A stretch of DNA of 64,000 bases from contig URUK01000008.1 of the NCBI GenBank assembly GCA_900551055.1, positions 1 to 64,000 of the forward strand. Direction: 5' to 3'. Under the pieces are notes generated by a model, which worked only from the letters and a program-made list of their open reading frames with translations, was not told the origin of the DNA and did no database searches. Each line of letters begins with the position of its first letter. The stretch's first letter is position 1. Position numbers and translations under genes: made by a program. This stretch comes from an uncultured Prevotella sp. Lineage in GTDB: Bacteria; Bacteroidota; Bacteroidia; Bacteroidales; Bacteroidaceae. Below are positions 42,801 through 51,800 of this stretch, in pieces.

Positions 42801-44241
42801 ACGACATCTTGTTGTAAACGCCTTTTGCGATGATGTTTGTGTATGAATATCCGTTATAGTCAAAGCGTGGAAATTTGCCGTTCACACGTATGTCTGACAA
42901 TGTCTTGCCGTCCTTTTTGCAGCTCACGTCAACGGTTGTGGCAAGCGTGCCGAATTTGTTGTTGCCTGTCAGACGGCCTATGTCGAGTCTGTTTGTTTCA
43001 AGGTGTGCGTTGATGTGTGTTCCGGCTTGCTTGAGTTTGAAGCTAGCCGAGCCTATGCCGCTTGTCAGCGTCCCGTCTGCATGCAGGTTGTTGCCTGTGC
43101 CGCCGATGTCGCCTTTGTATTGTATGTCGCCGAGACGGGTTGCAGTTTCTTTCAGCTTGCCGTTTTCTCCGGGCAGTTTGTCTATTATGCTGTTGATGCC
43201 TTTTTCCGTGCATGTAAGCCTGTCAATGTCGGCACTCCATTCAATGCCGTGTCCACTTCTCTTTAGTTTGCCGCTTCCTTCAAACATTATGCCGTTGTCT
43301 GCAGTGCGTATTCCTGCGGCTGATATGTTCATGTAATCGGCTGTCCCATTGAAAGTGGTGCTTATATACAGTGGTGTGGTGAAGTTCTTTAATGCAGGAA
43401 TAAAGCATGCAAAGTCGCCAGGTGTCACCGTTGACGACCACATTATTCCACGGTGTCGCAATGTCGCAATGTCGGGTTTGCCGTCTTTGTTTTTGTATTC
43501 GGCCTCAAAGCGGTTGATGTTGATGCTTGTGTGTGGCAGCGACAGGTTGAAACCTGTAAGTACAGCTTGGCTTTTATCATACTTCAGGTCAAAGCTAAGC
43601 TTACGCAGGTTCAGTCCCGAAGCCTCATTCAGTGACAATTTCTTCAGTGATACAGCGGCGCTGTCTGCTGTATAATAAGGTATTATTACGTGTGCGCTGA
43701 TGTCTTTGATGTCCAAATGCGACATGTTGAAGCGCGAAGGTGTCCGAGCCTTGTCGTAGATGTCGTATTTTATCGCGCCATGCCTAATAATGAGGGAGTT
43801 TACGCTTAGTTCTATGTCAGATTTCTTGCTTGTGTCTTTTGACGCAAGTGAGTCGAGTACAAACTGAAAGTTCGGTCTCGCAAGGCTGTCGGTCTTGTAG
43901 AACGTGCCGTTGAAACCAAACACCTGTGCTGAGGAAACAAGTATGCGGCCGTTCCTTATCAACTGTCCGTAGTCAATCTTGGCGGCAAGACGCGATGTGC
44001 TTACCATTAGTTTTCCACGCTTGTCGTATAGTTTGAGGTCGTCAACGATAATCCTGTTGAGGAAACCGAGGTACACCTTGCCGACTGCAACCTTTGTATC
44101 GAGTTTATTGGAGATTAGCGAGCTTGCCTTGTTGCCGAGCCAGTCTTGCACGAAAGGCATGCGCACCATTATCACTACCGCAATATATGCGGCGGCGATA
44201 GTCCATACCGTGACTTTAATGATGCGCTTAAGCCTGTTCAT
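39811..44241 (-). CDS. tamB: TamB-like translocation and assembly module protein (DUF490)
   Basis: A 1476-residue inner-membrane-anchored protein that spans the periplasm as a long beta-taco groove. An N-terminal transmembrane helix lies at about residues 9-28 (VTVWTIAAAYIAVVIMV). An AsmA-like segment follows (VAVGKVYLGFLNRIIVDDLKLYD region), then a thousand residues of short repeated beta-strands rich in D, N, G and S. The C-terminal DUF490 domain (FGGNPYDALLDLQAIYTVN; final strands near 1380-1450) contacts the outer-membrane partner. Role: lipid transport or beta-barrel assembly. The TamA/TamL partner gene often beside it is not here. Confidence 0.92.
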   Translation of the reverse strand: MNRLKRIIKVTVWTIAAAYIAVVIMVRMPFVQDWLGNKASSLISNKLDTKVAVGKVYLGFLNRIIVDDLKLYDKRGKLMVSTSRLAAKIDYGQLIRNGRILVSSAQVFGFNGTFYKTDSLARPNFQFVLDSLASKDTSKKSDIELSVNSLIIRHGAIKYDIYDKARTPSRFNMSHLDIKDISAHVIIPYYTADSAAVSLKKLSLNEASGLNLRKLSFDLKYDKSQAVLTGFNLSLPHTSININRFEAEYKNKDGKPDIATLRHRGIMWSSTVTPGDFACFIPALKNFTTPLYISTTFNGTADYMNISAAGIRTADNGIMFEGSGKLKRSGHGIEWSADIDRLTCTEKGINSIIDKLPGENGKLKETATRLGDIQYKGDIGGTGNNLHADGTLTSGIGSASFKLKQAGTHINAHLETNRLDIGRLTGNNKFGTLATTVDVSCKKDGKTLSDIRVNGKFPRFDYNGYSYTNIIAKGVYNKMSFKGSLGMDDPNGQISINGDMQLGKAMQTANINAEIRRLDLAALKITDKWKGAKFDLDISADTHVADTEDNLFRGRIGIKGLTMYSDEKEYTLDSLTVTAESGRLVMRSDFGRAYLSGRYKLKTIEQSFANLLHSKLPSMFKAGGKTDNEFTLDAVITKSDWLNTLLGVPLTFDSPLYVKAGINDGQETMTLACNADKISYGNSPYEKVSVSATAYGDTISVNGNVKKIMGNGHKLDLALLAAAADDRLNTSIRWDNNQQKSMKGQLNAETKFVNTGNSKPDIDIDIKPSNVLINDTVWNIMPANVLYSGGDLAIKNFAIEHNRQHIKIDGKATKSDNDSIIIDMQDVDVSYVLGLVNFHSVEFGGHLTGKASIKSVFYEPDAYANVVVNRFTFEQGRLGKLYADVNWNKKDKRIDIDAHADDTDESCTVIKGYVSPAENNIDLSITAEDTNIEFLKSFCGSFMDNIRAKANGTVRLHGPLNAINLTGTLVADGNVLVTPINVEYTLERDTIRFMPDNIVFRSDTIRDRNGNIGIINGALHHQHLSRLTYDINIETKNLLCYDTKSYGSDTFYGTAFGTGTCTISGRSGRIDIDIDITPEKDSFIEYDVTSPETIADQQFITWHDKTPHPTGKDSTDMHTHIGTPSTIPAGDIPSDMRINFLINMTPKASLRVLMDKNTNDRISLNGNGTIRAEYFNKGSFDMFGAFLIDHGTYTLTIQNIIKKEFQFKQGSTIIFGGNPYDALLDLQAIYTVNSVPLSDLQLGNSFTSNNVRVDCLMNISGTPQSPQVDFNIDMPTVNEDAEQMVRTVINSEEEMNQQVVYLLSVGRFYMPGNNNSNDQNRQNQTSLAMQSLLSGTISQQINTILGNLVKNNNWTFGANISTGDEGFNNAEYEGLLSGRLLNNRLIINGQFGYRDNKNATTSFIGDFNINYLLLPNGNIALKVYNQTNDRYFTKSSLNTQGIGLILKKDFNSLMELFGLKRKRTSTIQMKKEKEQH

Positions 44242-44290
44242 CCAAGTTAATGGTAAAGAATTTGATTATTTTTACGTATTGCGTTCTTTT

Positions 44291-45529
44291 TCATTCTTCA
44301 ATCTTCACTTCCACTGGATTTTCAACATCCTCTTTCCATTCTTTCAGGAAGGTAAACCAGTCGTCGGCGTTATGGTAGCCGAAAGTCTCGTTGTCGCTGC
44401 TGAACGTTATCAGGTAATGTAGCTCTCCGTTGCCGGGACTTACCACAAAGGCGTAATTGTCTTTGTTGGCCGGTTCCTCGCTTACTATGTATTTTTCGGG
44501 AATGTATATGCCCAGTCCTACAGTCTCGCGCCTGTGTCCCACGCTGTCTTTTGCCGATACAGGCCAGTCTGTGCCCCAGCATCCGCGCAGCCCTTGTTTG
44601 TCAGAAAATTCGGTGGAGTTCTTTACGTTGATGAAGCCAGTAGCCAGCATAAGGTCTTGTTCGGACTTTTCTATTTTCACGTCTACGTTGCATTCGCGTC
44701 TCCCGGCATACAGTGTGTACAGTGTAGACATGTTCACAGGCTTGGCGTTTGGGGCTTCGGTCTGCGGAGTCCAGCCTTTGTCTTTCACTTCGACAATTGT
44801 GCGTACCGGGCCGCGCGCTATTATCTTCTGGCTTCTTTTCTCCACGTCATTGAGCATTGTTGGCTCGTGGCCGTCCCATCCGCGGAGCGTCCCAAGTCCA
44901 AGCGTCGAGCCTACCCACAATACGTCGTCGCCGTACATGGCCGATTTCTGCTCTTTGTCGGGGTAGAACTGAGTTTCTTTCAGTTCCAGCTGTTTTTTGT
45001 ATTTGCCGTAAATGTCTACGGTCTGGCGGTGGTCGAAGTATATTCTGTAAGCCACCATGTCGTTTTCAAATGCGGCTCCGTGGTGGTGCAGCTGCCAGTA
45101 CGGGTTCGTTCCATTGTCTACTGTCAGTTCTGATATGTATAGGTTCTGCTTGTTTTCCGATTTGATTTTCTTGTTTTTGAGCAGCATTTCGACATAAACC
45201 TGTGGCTCGTATTCTCTTGGGCTGCCGGTATCGTATAACGTAACGCTGAACTTGCGTGACGATTTGCCGTTCACGTCAGTGATGAAGCAAAGTTCGTCCA
45301 TGTGTCCGTCTTGATTTATGTCGTCAAGCTGGCATGGAATCTCTCTGCCGTCTGTAATGACCAAAGCCGATTTGACATCCATGCCGAAATCGTCGAGCGA
45401 CATTACCACCGGCGTGTTGGCTTTTGCCTTTGCATGGCTGTTGGTTACTGTTACGTTGAATGTCTTTTGCGCCAGAATGGAAGTTGTGGCGCATAATGCT
45501 ATAATGCTGGCAATTAGCTTTTTATCCAT
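44291..45529 (-). CDS. DUF4861 exported protein, second copy
   Basis: A 412-residue exported protein with a signal peptide (MDKKLIASIIALCATTSILAQ). A strand-rich N-terminus has TFNVTVTNSHAKAKANTPVVMSLDD, then NDMVAYRIYFDHRQTVDIYGK, DDVLWVGSTLGLGTLRGWDG, and a C-terminal GYHNADDWFTFLKEW. It aligns by pattern with the protein at 18262-19485 (fragment AYR near residue 165, the GLG block, the C-terminal W-x-F/L-x-x-W), though overall similarity is low. Likely role in carbohydrate (perhaps uronic-acid polymer) processing, by family context only. It lies 49 bp upstream of tamB on the same strand. Confidence 0.72.
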   Translation of the reverse strand: MDKKLIASIIALCATTSILAQKTFNVTVTNSHAKAKANTPVVMSLDDFGMDVKSALVITDGREIPCQLDDINQDGHMDELCFITDVNGKSSRKFSVTLYDTGSPREYEPQVYVEMLLKNKKIKSENKQNLYISELTVDNGTNPYWQLHHHGAAFENDMVAYRIYFDHRQTVDIYGKYKKQLELKETQFYPDKEQKSAMYGDDVLWVGSTLGLGTLRGWDGHEPTMLNDVEKRSQKIIARGPVRTIVEVKDKGWTPQTEAPNAKPVNMSTLYTLYAGRRECNVDVKIEKSEQDLMLATGFINVKNSTEFSDKQGLRGCWGTDWPVSAKDSVGHRRETVGLGIYIPEKYIVSEEPANKDNYAFVVSPGNGELHYLITFSSDNETFGYHNADDWFTFLKEWKEDVENPVEVKIEE

Positions 45530-45934
45530 ACAGTATTAAAGTTTTGATTTATTATAAGTAGAATTGCTGTTCCATAGGTTTTATTATTGCCTTGCAAATG
45601 TAATAATAAAAAACGGAAAACTTGGCCGTTGGCCTTGGTTTTTTGCGCTTGTGGCTTTTGTTTGGTGCTGGTTGGTGGATGTATATGCCTTTGCCGGTTG
45701 TATCGGCGTGCGTTTGCAAAATGTAAGCGGTTTTGCCTGAAACGCGACATGTTGATTTTGCTTGACGCTGTATAGCGGCCTTGCTGTGGAATTTTTATAC
45801 TTCGGACGGATTTATGCGCCTTTTAGTGTGTGCACTTTTATATGTCTGAATATGAGTGCATTATGGATGTCCGACGGTTAAACGTGCAATGAATATTGGC
45901 TGTCTTGTGCCTTAATTTAGGTTCCTATGTGGCA

Positions 45935-46081
45935 AAAAGACCGTCTTTTGAAGGGTTGTTGACCGTTGTTTCTTATCTGTTTGGCACTCTTTTGCTGGCT
46001 AAAAGGCCATGTCTTGCATTCCATTTAACGGTGTTTTGTCATTGCGTAGATGTTAATCTGGCATGCAAGAGGTTGTTTTTT
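45935..46081. repeat. 22-bp register repeat array, cluster G (degenerate)
   Basis: Seven units begin at 45935, 45957, 45979, 46001, 46023, 46045 and 46067. Clear cores are AAAAGACCGTCTTTT, GTTTGGCACTCTTTT, AAAAGGCCATGTCTT and ATTTAACGGTGTTTT, with linkers GAAGGGT, GCTGGCT and GCATTCC. Later units are eroded but keep the spacing. It occupies the divergent gap between the DUF4861 and DUF2867 genes. 45530-45934 shows no gene. Confidence 0.75.
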
Positions 46082-46134
46082 GCCGTCAGAATATCTGTTT
46101 TAATCAGTTTCAGGGAAACTTCCAAATTGTCAAA

Positions 46135-46278
46135 ATGCAATATGAAACGGCTTTGCTCCTTTCATTCTGTTTGTTGTTTTTGCATGTGGATGCGGTGCTT
46201 GGAATGTCGCATGGCAAGGCTACATACAGCCTGTTGGCTTTCGGTTTTATGGCGTTTTCTTATTATTTCTTTGCCTAA
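46135..46278 (+). CDS. Possible small membrane protein
   Basis: A 47-residue reading frame starting MQYETALLLSFCLLFL, with two hydrophobic stretches (about 5-18 and 31-46) separated by VDAVLGMSHGKA. It ends 42 bp before the DUF2867 gene on the same strand. There is no clear ribosome-binding site or family. Two-helix composition in such a short frame may be chance. Confidence 0.3.
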   Translation: MQYETALLLSFCLLFLHVDAVLGMSHGKATYSLLAFGFMAFSYYFFA

Positions 46279-46320
46279 CTCGTTGAATATCCTTATCTTC
46301 GCGGATATAATTGTACTGTA

Positions 46321-46782
46321 ATGAAAAAGTTGATTGGCAAATACCGCCCTGCGGACTACGAAGATTGCTTCAGCCGGACATTAATCGTGGGTGAGCTGAT
46401 GAAGCCAAGAGATTTGCTGGAGCTTGTATTTGTCAGGTATCCGGAACCTGTGTCATGGCTAATGAAACTCAGGAACGCATTTGTAAAGCCTTTCGGTCTT
46501 AAAGCCGGTGGTGGTTTTGCGGATATGGTGATTGAGGAAAATGAAACGGAACTGGTTATGGGTAAACGGGACAAGCATCTCGATTTTTACATTGTATTGG
46601 AATGTGAGCCTCCGTTGCAGGGCAGGCAATGCGTCAGCATCTCGACGCTCGTAAATTATAACAACTGCTTAGGCAGGATTTATTTCTTTGTCATCCGCCT
46701 GTTTCATGTCGCCATAGTCAAGAGCCTGGCTGTACGGGCCGCAAGAATATGGAGCAGGGAACACGGTGAAAAATATTCATAA
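46321..46782 (+). CDS. DUF2867 family protein
   Basis: A 153-residue soluble protein of unknown function. YRPADYEDCFSRTLIVGELMKPRDLLELVF near the start (its D-x-F core), FGLKAGGGFADMVIEENETELVMGKRDKHLDFYI in the middle, and LGRIYFFVIRLFHVAIVK near the end match DUF2867, a small SRPBCC/START-like fold with a lipid- or ligand-binding pocket. No pathway neighbour clarifies it. It is followed by about 190 bp holding the kdgK promoter. Confidence 0.75.
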   Translation: MKKLIGKYRPADYEDCFSRTLIVGELMKPRDLLELVFVRYPEPVSWLMKLRNAFVKPFGLKAGGGFADMVIEENETELVMGKRDKHLDFYIVLECEPPLQGRQCVSISTLVNYNNCLGRIYFFVIRLFHVAIVKSLAVRAARIWSREHGEKYS

Positions 46783-46881
46783 ACAATATGTTGCAAAAGG
46801 TGTGGAAGAAGCCGGATACCGGCCTGTCAAAGTCCGGCAAATTGTATTTTCTGTAAAATTAATGCGTTTTTTCCGGTTTTA

Positions 46882-46913
46882 TTTGTTCATAACCGATTTA
46901 AGTATTAAATTTG
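46882..46913 (+). promoter_or_regulatory. Promoter of the kdgK-eda operon
   Basis: TTTG at 46882-46885, 20-bp spacer, TAAATTTG at 46906-46913; full consensus. It lies about 60 bp before the kdgK ATG. Confidence 0.75.
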
Positions 46914-46974
46914 TGTGCTAAAAAACAAATCAATAAATCTATAAACATTCAAAAATCTAAAAAAGACTAAGAAC

Positions 46975-48000
46975 ATGGCAAAAGTAGTGACATTGGGCGA
47001 GATAATGCTCCGCCTTTCATCCCCCGGACAGAAAAGGTTTGTACAGAGCGATGTGTTCGATGTGGTATACGGCGGCGGAGAGGCCAACGTGGCAGTAAGT
47101 TTGGCAAACTATGGGCACGAGGCTTGCTTCGTGACAAAGTTGCCGAAGCATGAGATAGGCCAGTGTGCAGTGAACGCATTGCGTCGCTACGGCGTTGATA
47201 CGCGCTACATTGCGCGCGGCGGCGACCGTGTAGGCATATACTATCTTGAGAGCGGAGCGTGCATGCGCCCGTCAAAGGTTATTTATGACCGTGCGCACAG
47301 CGCCATCGCCGAGGCCGACCCTGCAGACTTCGACTTCGACGCTATAATGGAAGGCGCGCAGTGGTTCCACTGGAGCGGCATTACTCCGGCGATAAGCGAC
47401 AAGGCGGCAGAGCTGACACGCCTGGCATGCGAGGCTGCAAAGCGTCACGGCGTGACTGTCAGCGTTGACCTTAACTTCCGCAAGAAGCTGTGGACTCCTG
47501 AGAAGGCGCAGAGCATAATGAAGCCTTTGATGAAATATGTTGACGTCTGCATCGGCAACGAAGAGGACGCGCAGCTGTGCCTCGGCTTCAAACCCGAAGC
47601 CGACGTAGAGGGCGGAAAGACTGACGCCGAGGGCTATTACGGAATATTCAAGGGCATGATGCAGGAGTTCGGCTTCAAGTATGTGGTGTCAACCCTGCGT
47701 GAGTCGCTCTCTGCAAGCCACAATGGCTGGAAGGCGCTTATCTATGACGGCAAGGAGTTCTATCATAGCAAGCGTTACGACATACTGCCTATTATTGACC
47801 GCGTAGGCGGCGGCGACTCGTTCTCAGGCGGCCTTATCCACGGCTTGCTGACATATCCGGGTGACCAGGGCAAGGCTCTTGAGTTTGCTGTTGCGGCTTC
47901 GGCTTTGAAGCATACCATACCGGGCGACTTCAACTTGGTTTCTACAGCCGAGGTTGAGAACCTTGCCGGAGGCGACGCTTCGGGCCGTGTGCAGAGATAA
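46975..48000 (+). CDS. kdgK: 2-keto-3-deoxygluconate kinase (PfkB family)
   Basis: A 341-residue ribokinase-like sugar-acid kinase. VVTLGEIMLRLSSPGQKRF at the start, the glycine-rich YGGGEANVAVSLANYG near residue 37, SVDLNFRKKLW near 163 with the substrate Arg, and RVGGGDSFSGGLIHGLL with the catalytic Asp near 282 are family signatures. It phosphorylates KDG to KDPG, directly before the aldolase encoded downstream. This joins the uxuA-uxaB block to central metabolism. GC-rich synonymous codons here suggest strong expression, a soft observation. Confidence 0.9.
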   Translation: MAKVVTLGEIMLRLSSPGQKRFVQSDVFDVVYGGGEANVAVSLANYGHEACFVTKLPKHEIGQCAVNALRRYGVDTRYIARGGDRVGIYYLESGACMRPSKVIYDRAHSAIAEADPADFDFDAIMEGAQWFHWSGITPAISDKAAELTRLACEAAKRHGVTVSVDLNFRKKLWTPEKAQSIMKPLMKYVDVCIGNEEDAQLCLGFKPEADVEGGKTDAEGYYGIFKGMMQEFGFKYVVSTLRESLSASHNGWKALIYDGKEFYHSKRYDILPIIDRVGGGDSFSGGLIHGLLTYPGDQGKALEFAVAASALKHTIPGDFNLVSTAEVENLAGGDASGRVQR

Positions 48001-48010
48001 CGGTGTTGTT

Positions 48011-48157
48011 ATGGCGCGATATGAATATAAGGTAAAATGTTTTTTGTCCAACGAGGAGAAGGGTATAAACAAATTGGCAGACGAGGTATGGGAGCTTGTG
48101 TGCTCCTATTGCCTCGGGCTGTATTTGGTGTTTAAACGTGAAAAAGTAAATAATTGA
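48011..48157 (+). CDS. DUF4177-like small protein
   Basis: A 48-residue reading frame between kdgK (10 bp) and eda (4 bp). It begins MARYEYKVKCF and runs through an acidic helix to EVWELVCSYCLGLYLVFKRE. The pattern YEYKV - helix - WELV - YLVFKRE is that of DUF4177, a tiny beta-alpha-beta fold in which the usual block is EGWELV. No strong ribosome site is seen. Function unknown; the operon position suggests co-expression with the KDG enzymes. Confidence 0.6.
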   Translation: MARYEYKVKCFLSNEEKGINKLADEVWELVCSYCLGLYLVFKREKVNN

Positions 48158-48161
48158 TAAA

Positions 48162-48830
48162 ATGGCAAGATTTGATAAGATAGCCGTGTTGAGCAAGATG
48201 GGCGCAACCGGCATGGTGCCTGTGTTTTACCACAAGGACGTTGAGATTGCTAAGAAAGTTGTAAAGGCTTGCTATGACGGTGGCGTGCGCGCCTTCGAGT
48301 TTACCAACCGCGGCGATTTCGCTCACGAGGTATTCGGCGAGGTGGTTAAGTTCGCAGCCAAAGAGTGCCCCGAACTGGCGCTCGGCGTAGGCTCTGTTGT
48401 CGATGCCGCTACGGCTGCTTTGTACATCCAGCTTGGCGCTAACTTCGTTGTCGGCCCGTTGTATAATCCAGACATCGCCACTGTTTGCAACCGCCGACTG
48501 ATACCTTACACTCCAGGATGCGGCAGTGTGTCGGAGATTGGTTTCGCACAAGAGAAGGGATGCGACCTTTGCAAGGTGTTCCCCGGTGACGTGCTCGGCC
48601 CGAAGCTTGTTAAAGGACTGCTCGCTCCTATGCCTTGGTCGAAGTTGATGGTTACCGGTGGCGTGTCACCCGACGAGGAGAACCTCACCTCTTGGTTCAA
48701 GGCCGGCGTGTTCTGCGTTGGCATGGGCTCAAAACTGTTCCCGAAAGATGTCGTTGCGGCAGGCGACTGGCAGGCCATAACAGACAAGTGCAAGGAGGCG
48801 TTGGGATACATTGCCAAGGCACGCGGATAA
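48162..48830 (+). CDS. eda: KDPG/KHG aldolase
   Basis: A 222-residue class I aldolase that splits 2-keto-3-deoxy-6-phosphogluconate to pyruvate and glyceraldehyde-3-phosphate. GMVPVFYHKDVEIAKKVVKACYDGGVRAFEFTNRG (marked by its Glu near residue 45), GVGSVVDAATAALYIQLGANFVVGPLYN, and the Schiff-base Lys in CDLCKVFPGDVLGPKLVKGLLAPMPWSKLMVTGGV (near 132, F-P-G context) match the family. It closes the uronate route begun by uxuA/uxaB and kdgK. The following sensor-kinase reading frame overlaps its last 20 bp. Confidence 0.93.
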   Translation: MARFDKIAVLSKMGATGMVPVFYHKDVEIAKKVVKACYDGGVRAFEFTNRGDFAHEVFGEVVKFAAKECPELALGVGSVVDAATAALYIQLGANFVVGPLYNPDIATVCNRRLIPYTPGCGSVSEIGFAQEKGCDLCKVFPGDVLGPKLVKGLLAPMPWSKLMVTGGVSPDEENLTSWFKAGVFCVGMGSKLFPKDVVAAGDWQAITDKCKEALGYIAKARG

Positions 48831-51800
48831 CATACATGTAAGCAAAGGCTCAATAGTGCTCGTATGCCTATTGGGCCTTTTTTTCTTTTCGGCTTGTGCC
48901 CCGTCAGGCGATGCCGGGGCAGACAGGCTGAACACATTGTCGTACGCTTATCATTATCGCAATCTTGACTCTGTTAGAAATTTTGCGTTGAAGGCATTGG
49001 CTGCCTCCGGGGATTATCCTACGGGAAAGGCCGAGGCGTACAACAACCTTGCATTCGCTGACATAGCGGCGATGGATTATGCGCTGGCGCGTGCGCGGCT
49101 TGACAGTGTGGCTATGTTGACAGACAACCAGCTGGAACTGCTTGTTGCCGACATACAAAACATGCGCTTGTGCCAAAGAGAGTCGAGAAACAAGGACTTT
49201 TATGATTGTAGGGAGCGTGCTGTAAGGCGGATGAAGCGCATAGATGAAGAGGCCGGTGTTATGACCGAACGGCAGAAGGCGCGCTATGTGTATGCTAAGA
49301 CCGAATACAGGATAGTCTGCTCAACGTATTTTTATTATGTCGGCCTTGCCGGACAGTCGGCCAAGGCCATGTCGCATATCGAGCCTTCAGGTGGCATACA
49401 GGCTGACACTGCGCAGTATGCAGCCTATTTGTATCAGATTGGCAGCGGCGGTATAATAAGTGGTAAGCCTCGGAGTGAGATTTGGAGGGTGGAGTTCGAA
49501 TGCCTTGTCAAGTGCTATTTGTTGGCGGAACGTAGCGGCATGGTATATTGGCAGGCTAATTCGTTGCAGTCGATAAGCGAGCATTTGCTCGATGCTGATG
49601 AAGGCTACATGACGGACGGAATAAAAGCAGCCCTGACTTATCTTGACGAAGACGGTATGCCAGACAGTCTGTTTGCCGGTTATTTGGCGCAGAAGGCACT
49701 TGGGTTGTTCGAGGAATACGGTGATGTGTATCAGACGGCGGGTGCGTACAGGACATTGTCGCAATGCTATTTTGCACTTGGTGATTACCGGTCGGCGCTG
49801 ATATGTTTGGAAAATGCCTTGTATAATGACAAGGCTATAGAGAAAGCTCCTGCACTTGTGGAAAGCATACGTGAATGTCTGAGCATTGTTTATTCGGCTC
49901 TTGGTGACAAGAACAACAGCGATATCAACCGCAATGCATATCTTGACATACAAGAATTTACCAGGCAGGACCGTCAGCTTGAGGCGCGTGCGGAACGTCT
50001 TGACCGTATTTCCGCACAGTTAAACGTGCTTATGGCGGCCGTCCTTGTATTGGCAGGCGTGGTTCTGACACTCTTGTTTGTATTTAACAAAAGAAGAAAA
50101 CGTAACGGCGAAACTGATTACACGGTAAGTCTGCTTGCCCCGTTGAGGGAATGGCATGAGGAGCGTGCAGCCATGATGTCAGGTCTTGATGAAAGGCTTG
50201 AGATTGCAAACGAACAGTTGCAGTTGAAGCGGTTACAATTGGAAAAAGACAAGAGGAGAAGTCTTGATAACAAGGCCAAGGCATTTATCGTGGACAATGT
50301 TGTGCCCTATATCGACCGTATGATAAATGAAGTGGCGAGGTTGAAAGCAGGGAACGAATCCGAAGACGTGCGACGTGAGCGTTGGGCATACATGTCGGAG
50401 CTTGTGGAAAGGATAAGCGAATACAACACGGTGCTTACGTATTGGATTCAGCTGCAGCAGGGGCAGTTAAGTTTGCACATAGAAAGTTTTAGGTTGCAGG
50501 AGGTTTTTTCTGTCCTTGCAAAGTCAGGAATGTCATTTAGTTTGAAGGGTGTTGGTTTTGATGTCAAACCTACAGACTCCGTGGTGAAGGCGGACAAGGC
50601 TCTGACTTTATTCATGCTGAATACTCTTGCTGACAATGCCCGTAAATTTACTCCGAATGGAGGTTTGGTGACAGTATATGCGGAAGATGCCGGCAGTTAT
50701 GTTGAAATATCGGTAAAAGACACAGGGTGTGGGATGGCTGAGGACGAACTTTCTGGAATATTCAGCCGTAAGGTTCGTAATGGACACGGTTTTGGTTTAA
50801 TGAATTGCAAGGGAATAATTGACAAATATAAGAAGATAAGTCAGATATTCAATGTATGCGGATTGTTTGTCGAGAGTGTCAAAGGCAGTGGTAGCCGTTT
50901 TTACTTCAGGCTTCCGTATGGTGTGCTGCGTGGCATATTGTTGCTTATGCTGTGTTTGTTTGCCGGCAAGGATGTTTCTGCTTCGAATGACAGAAAAGCT
51001 GTGTTGTTGAATAAAGCCGACGAATATGCCGATTCTGCATATTATTGCAATATAGAAGGACGTTATGAAGAGACGCTTGAGTTTGCAGATTCCGCACGGT
51101 TGTGTTTGAATGAGTACTATAGGACAATAAAACCTGGAGATGATTGTCTGATGTCGGGATGTGATGATGGTAGGAATATTCCGGCGGAAATACGCTGGTT
51201 CAATGAAGGAATAGATACTGATTATGACATAATCCTTGACATTCGCAATGAGGGCGCTGTGGCCGCCTTGGCTTTGCACCGATGGGACTTATATGAGTAT
51301 AATAATAGGATTTACACACGATTGTTCAAGGAACGTTCTGCAGATAAGGGACTTGAAGGTTATTGTCTTGCGGTGCAGTCGGCAAGCACAAACAAAACCG
51401 CTGCAATTGTTGTAATTGTGCTGCTGGTTATTGCCGTTGTGTTTGTGTATTATTTTCTTTATTATCGCCATGTTTTGTATCTGCGGTTGTGTGAGGAATG
51501 TGTGGGGAATGTAGTAGGTGTGTTACATGCAGATATTTCAGATGAAGAGAAACTGCGTTTGATCGGGAATATTGATGTATTGAAAATATCTGACGAGTTA
51601 AAAGGTGCGGTGGATATGATTAAAGAGGAATTGCGATGTTCTTTGGAGCTTGGCGAGGCGAAGATTGAGACAATTGAAGCGGCGGAAGACGAGTTGAATC
51701 GTGTGATGTATGAAGATGAAAAGCTGTATGTTCGCAACAACGTAATAGACAACAGTTTGAGTGCTTTGAAACATGAAACAATGTATTACCCATCACGTAT

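Noticed and set aside
43979..44422. Plus-strand frames within tamB
   Set aside because: The minus-strand tamB reading frame is continuous for 1476 codons with a signal-anchor and a DUF490 end; the others are chance openings.
46812..46850. GCCGG-ATA-CCGGC stem after the DUF2867 gene
   Set aside because: Five-bp stem without T-run; could be chance in a GC-rich patch.
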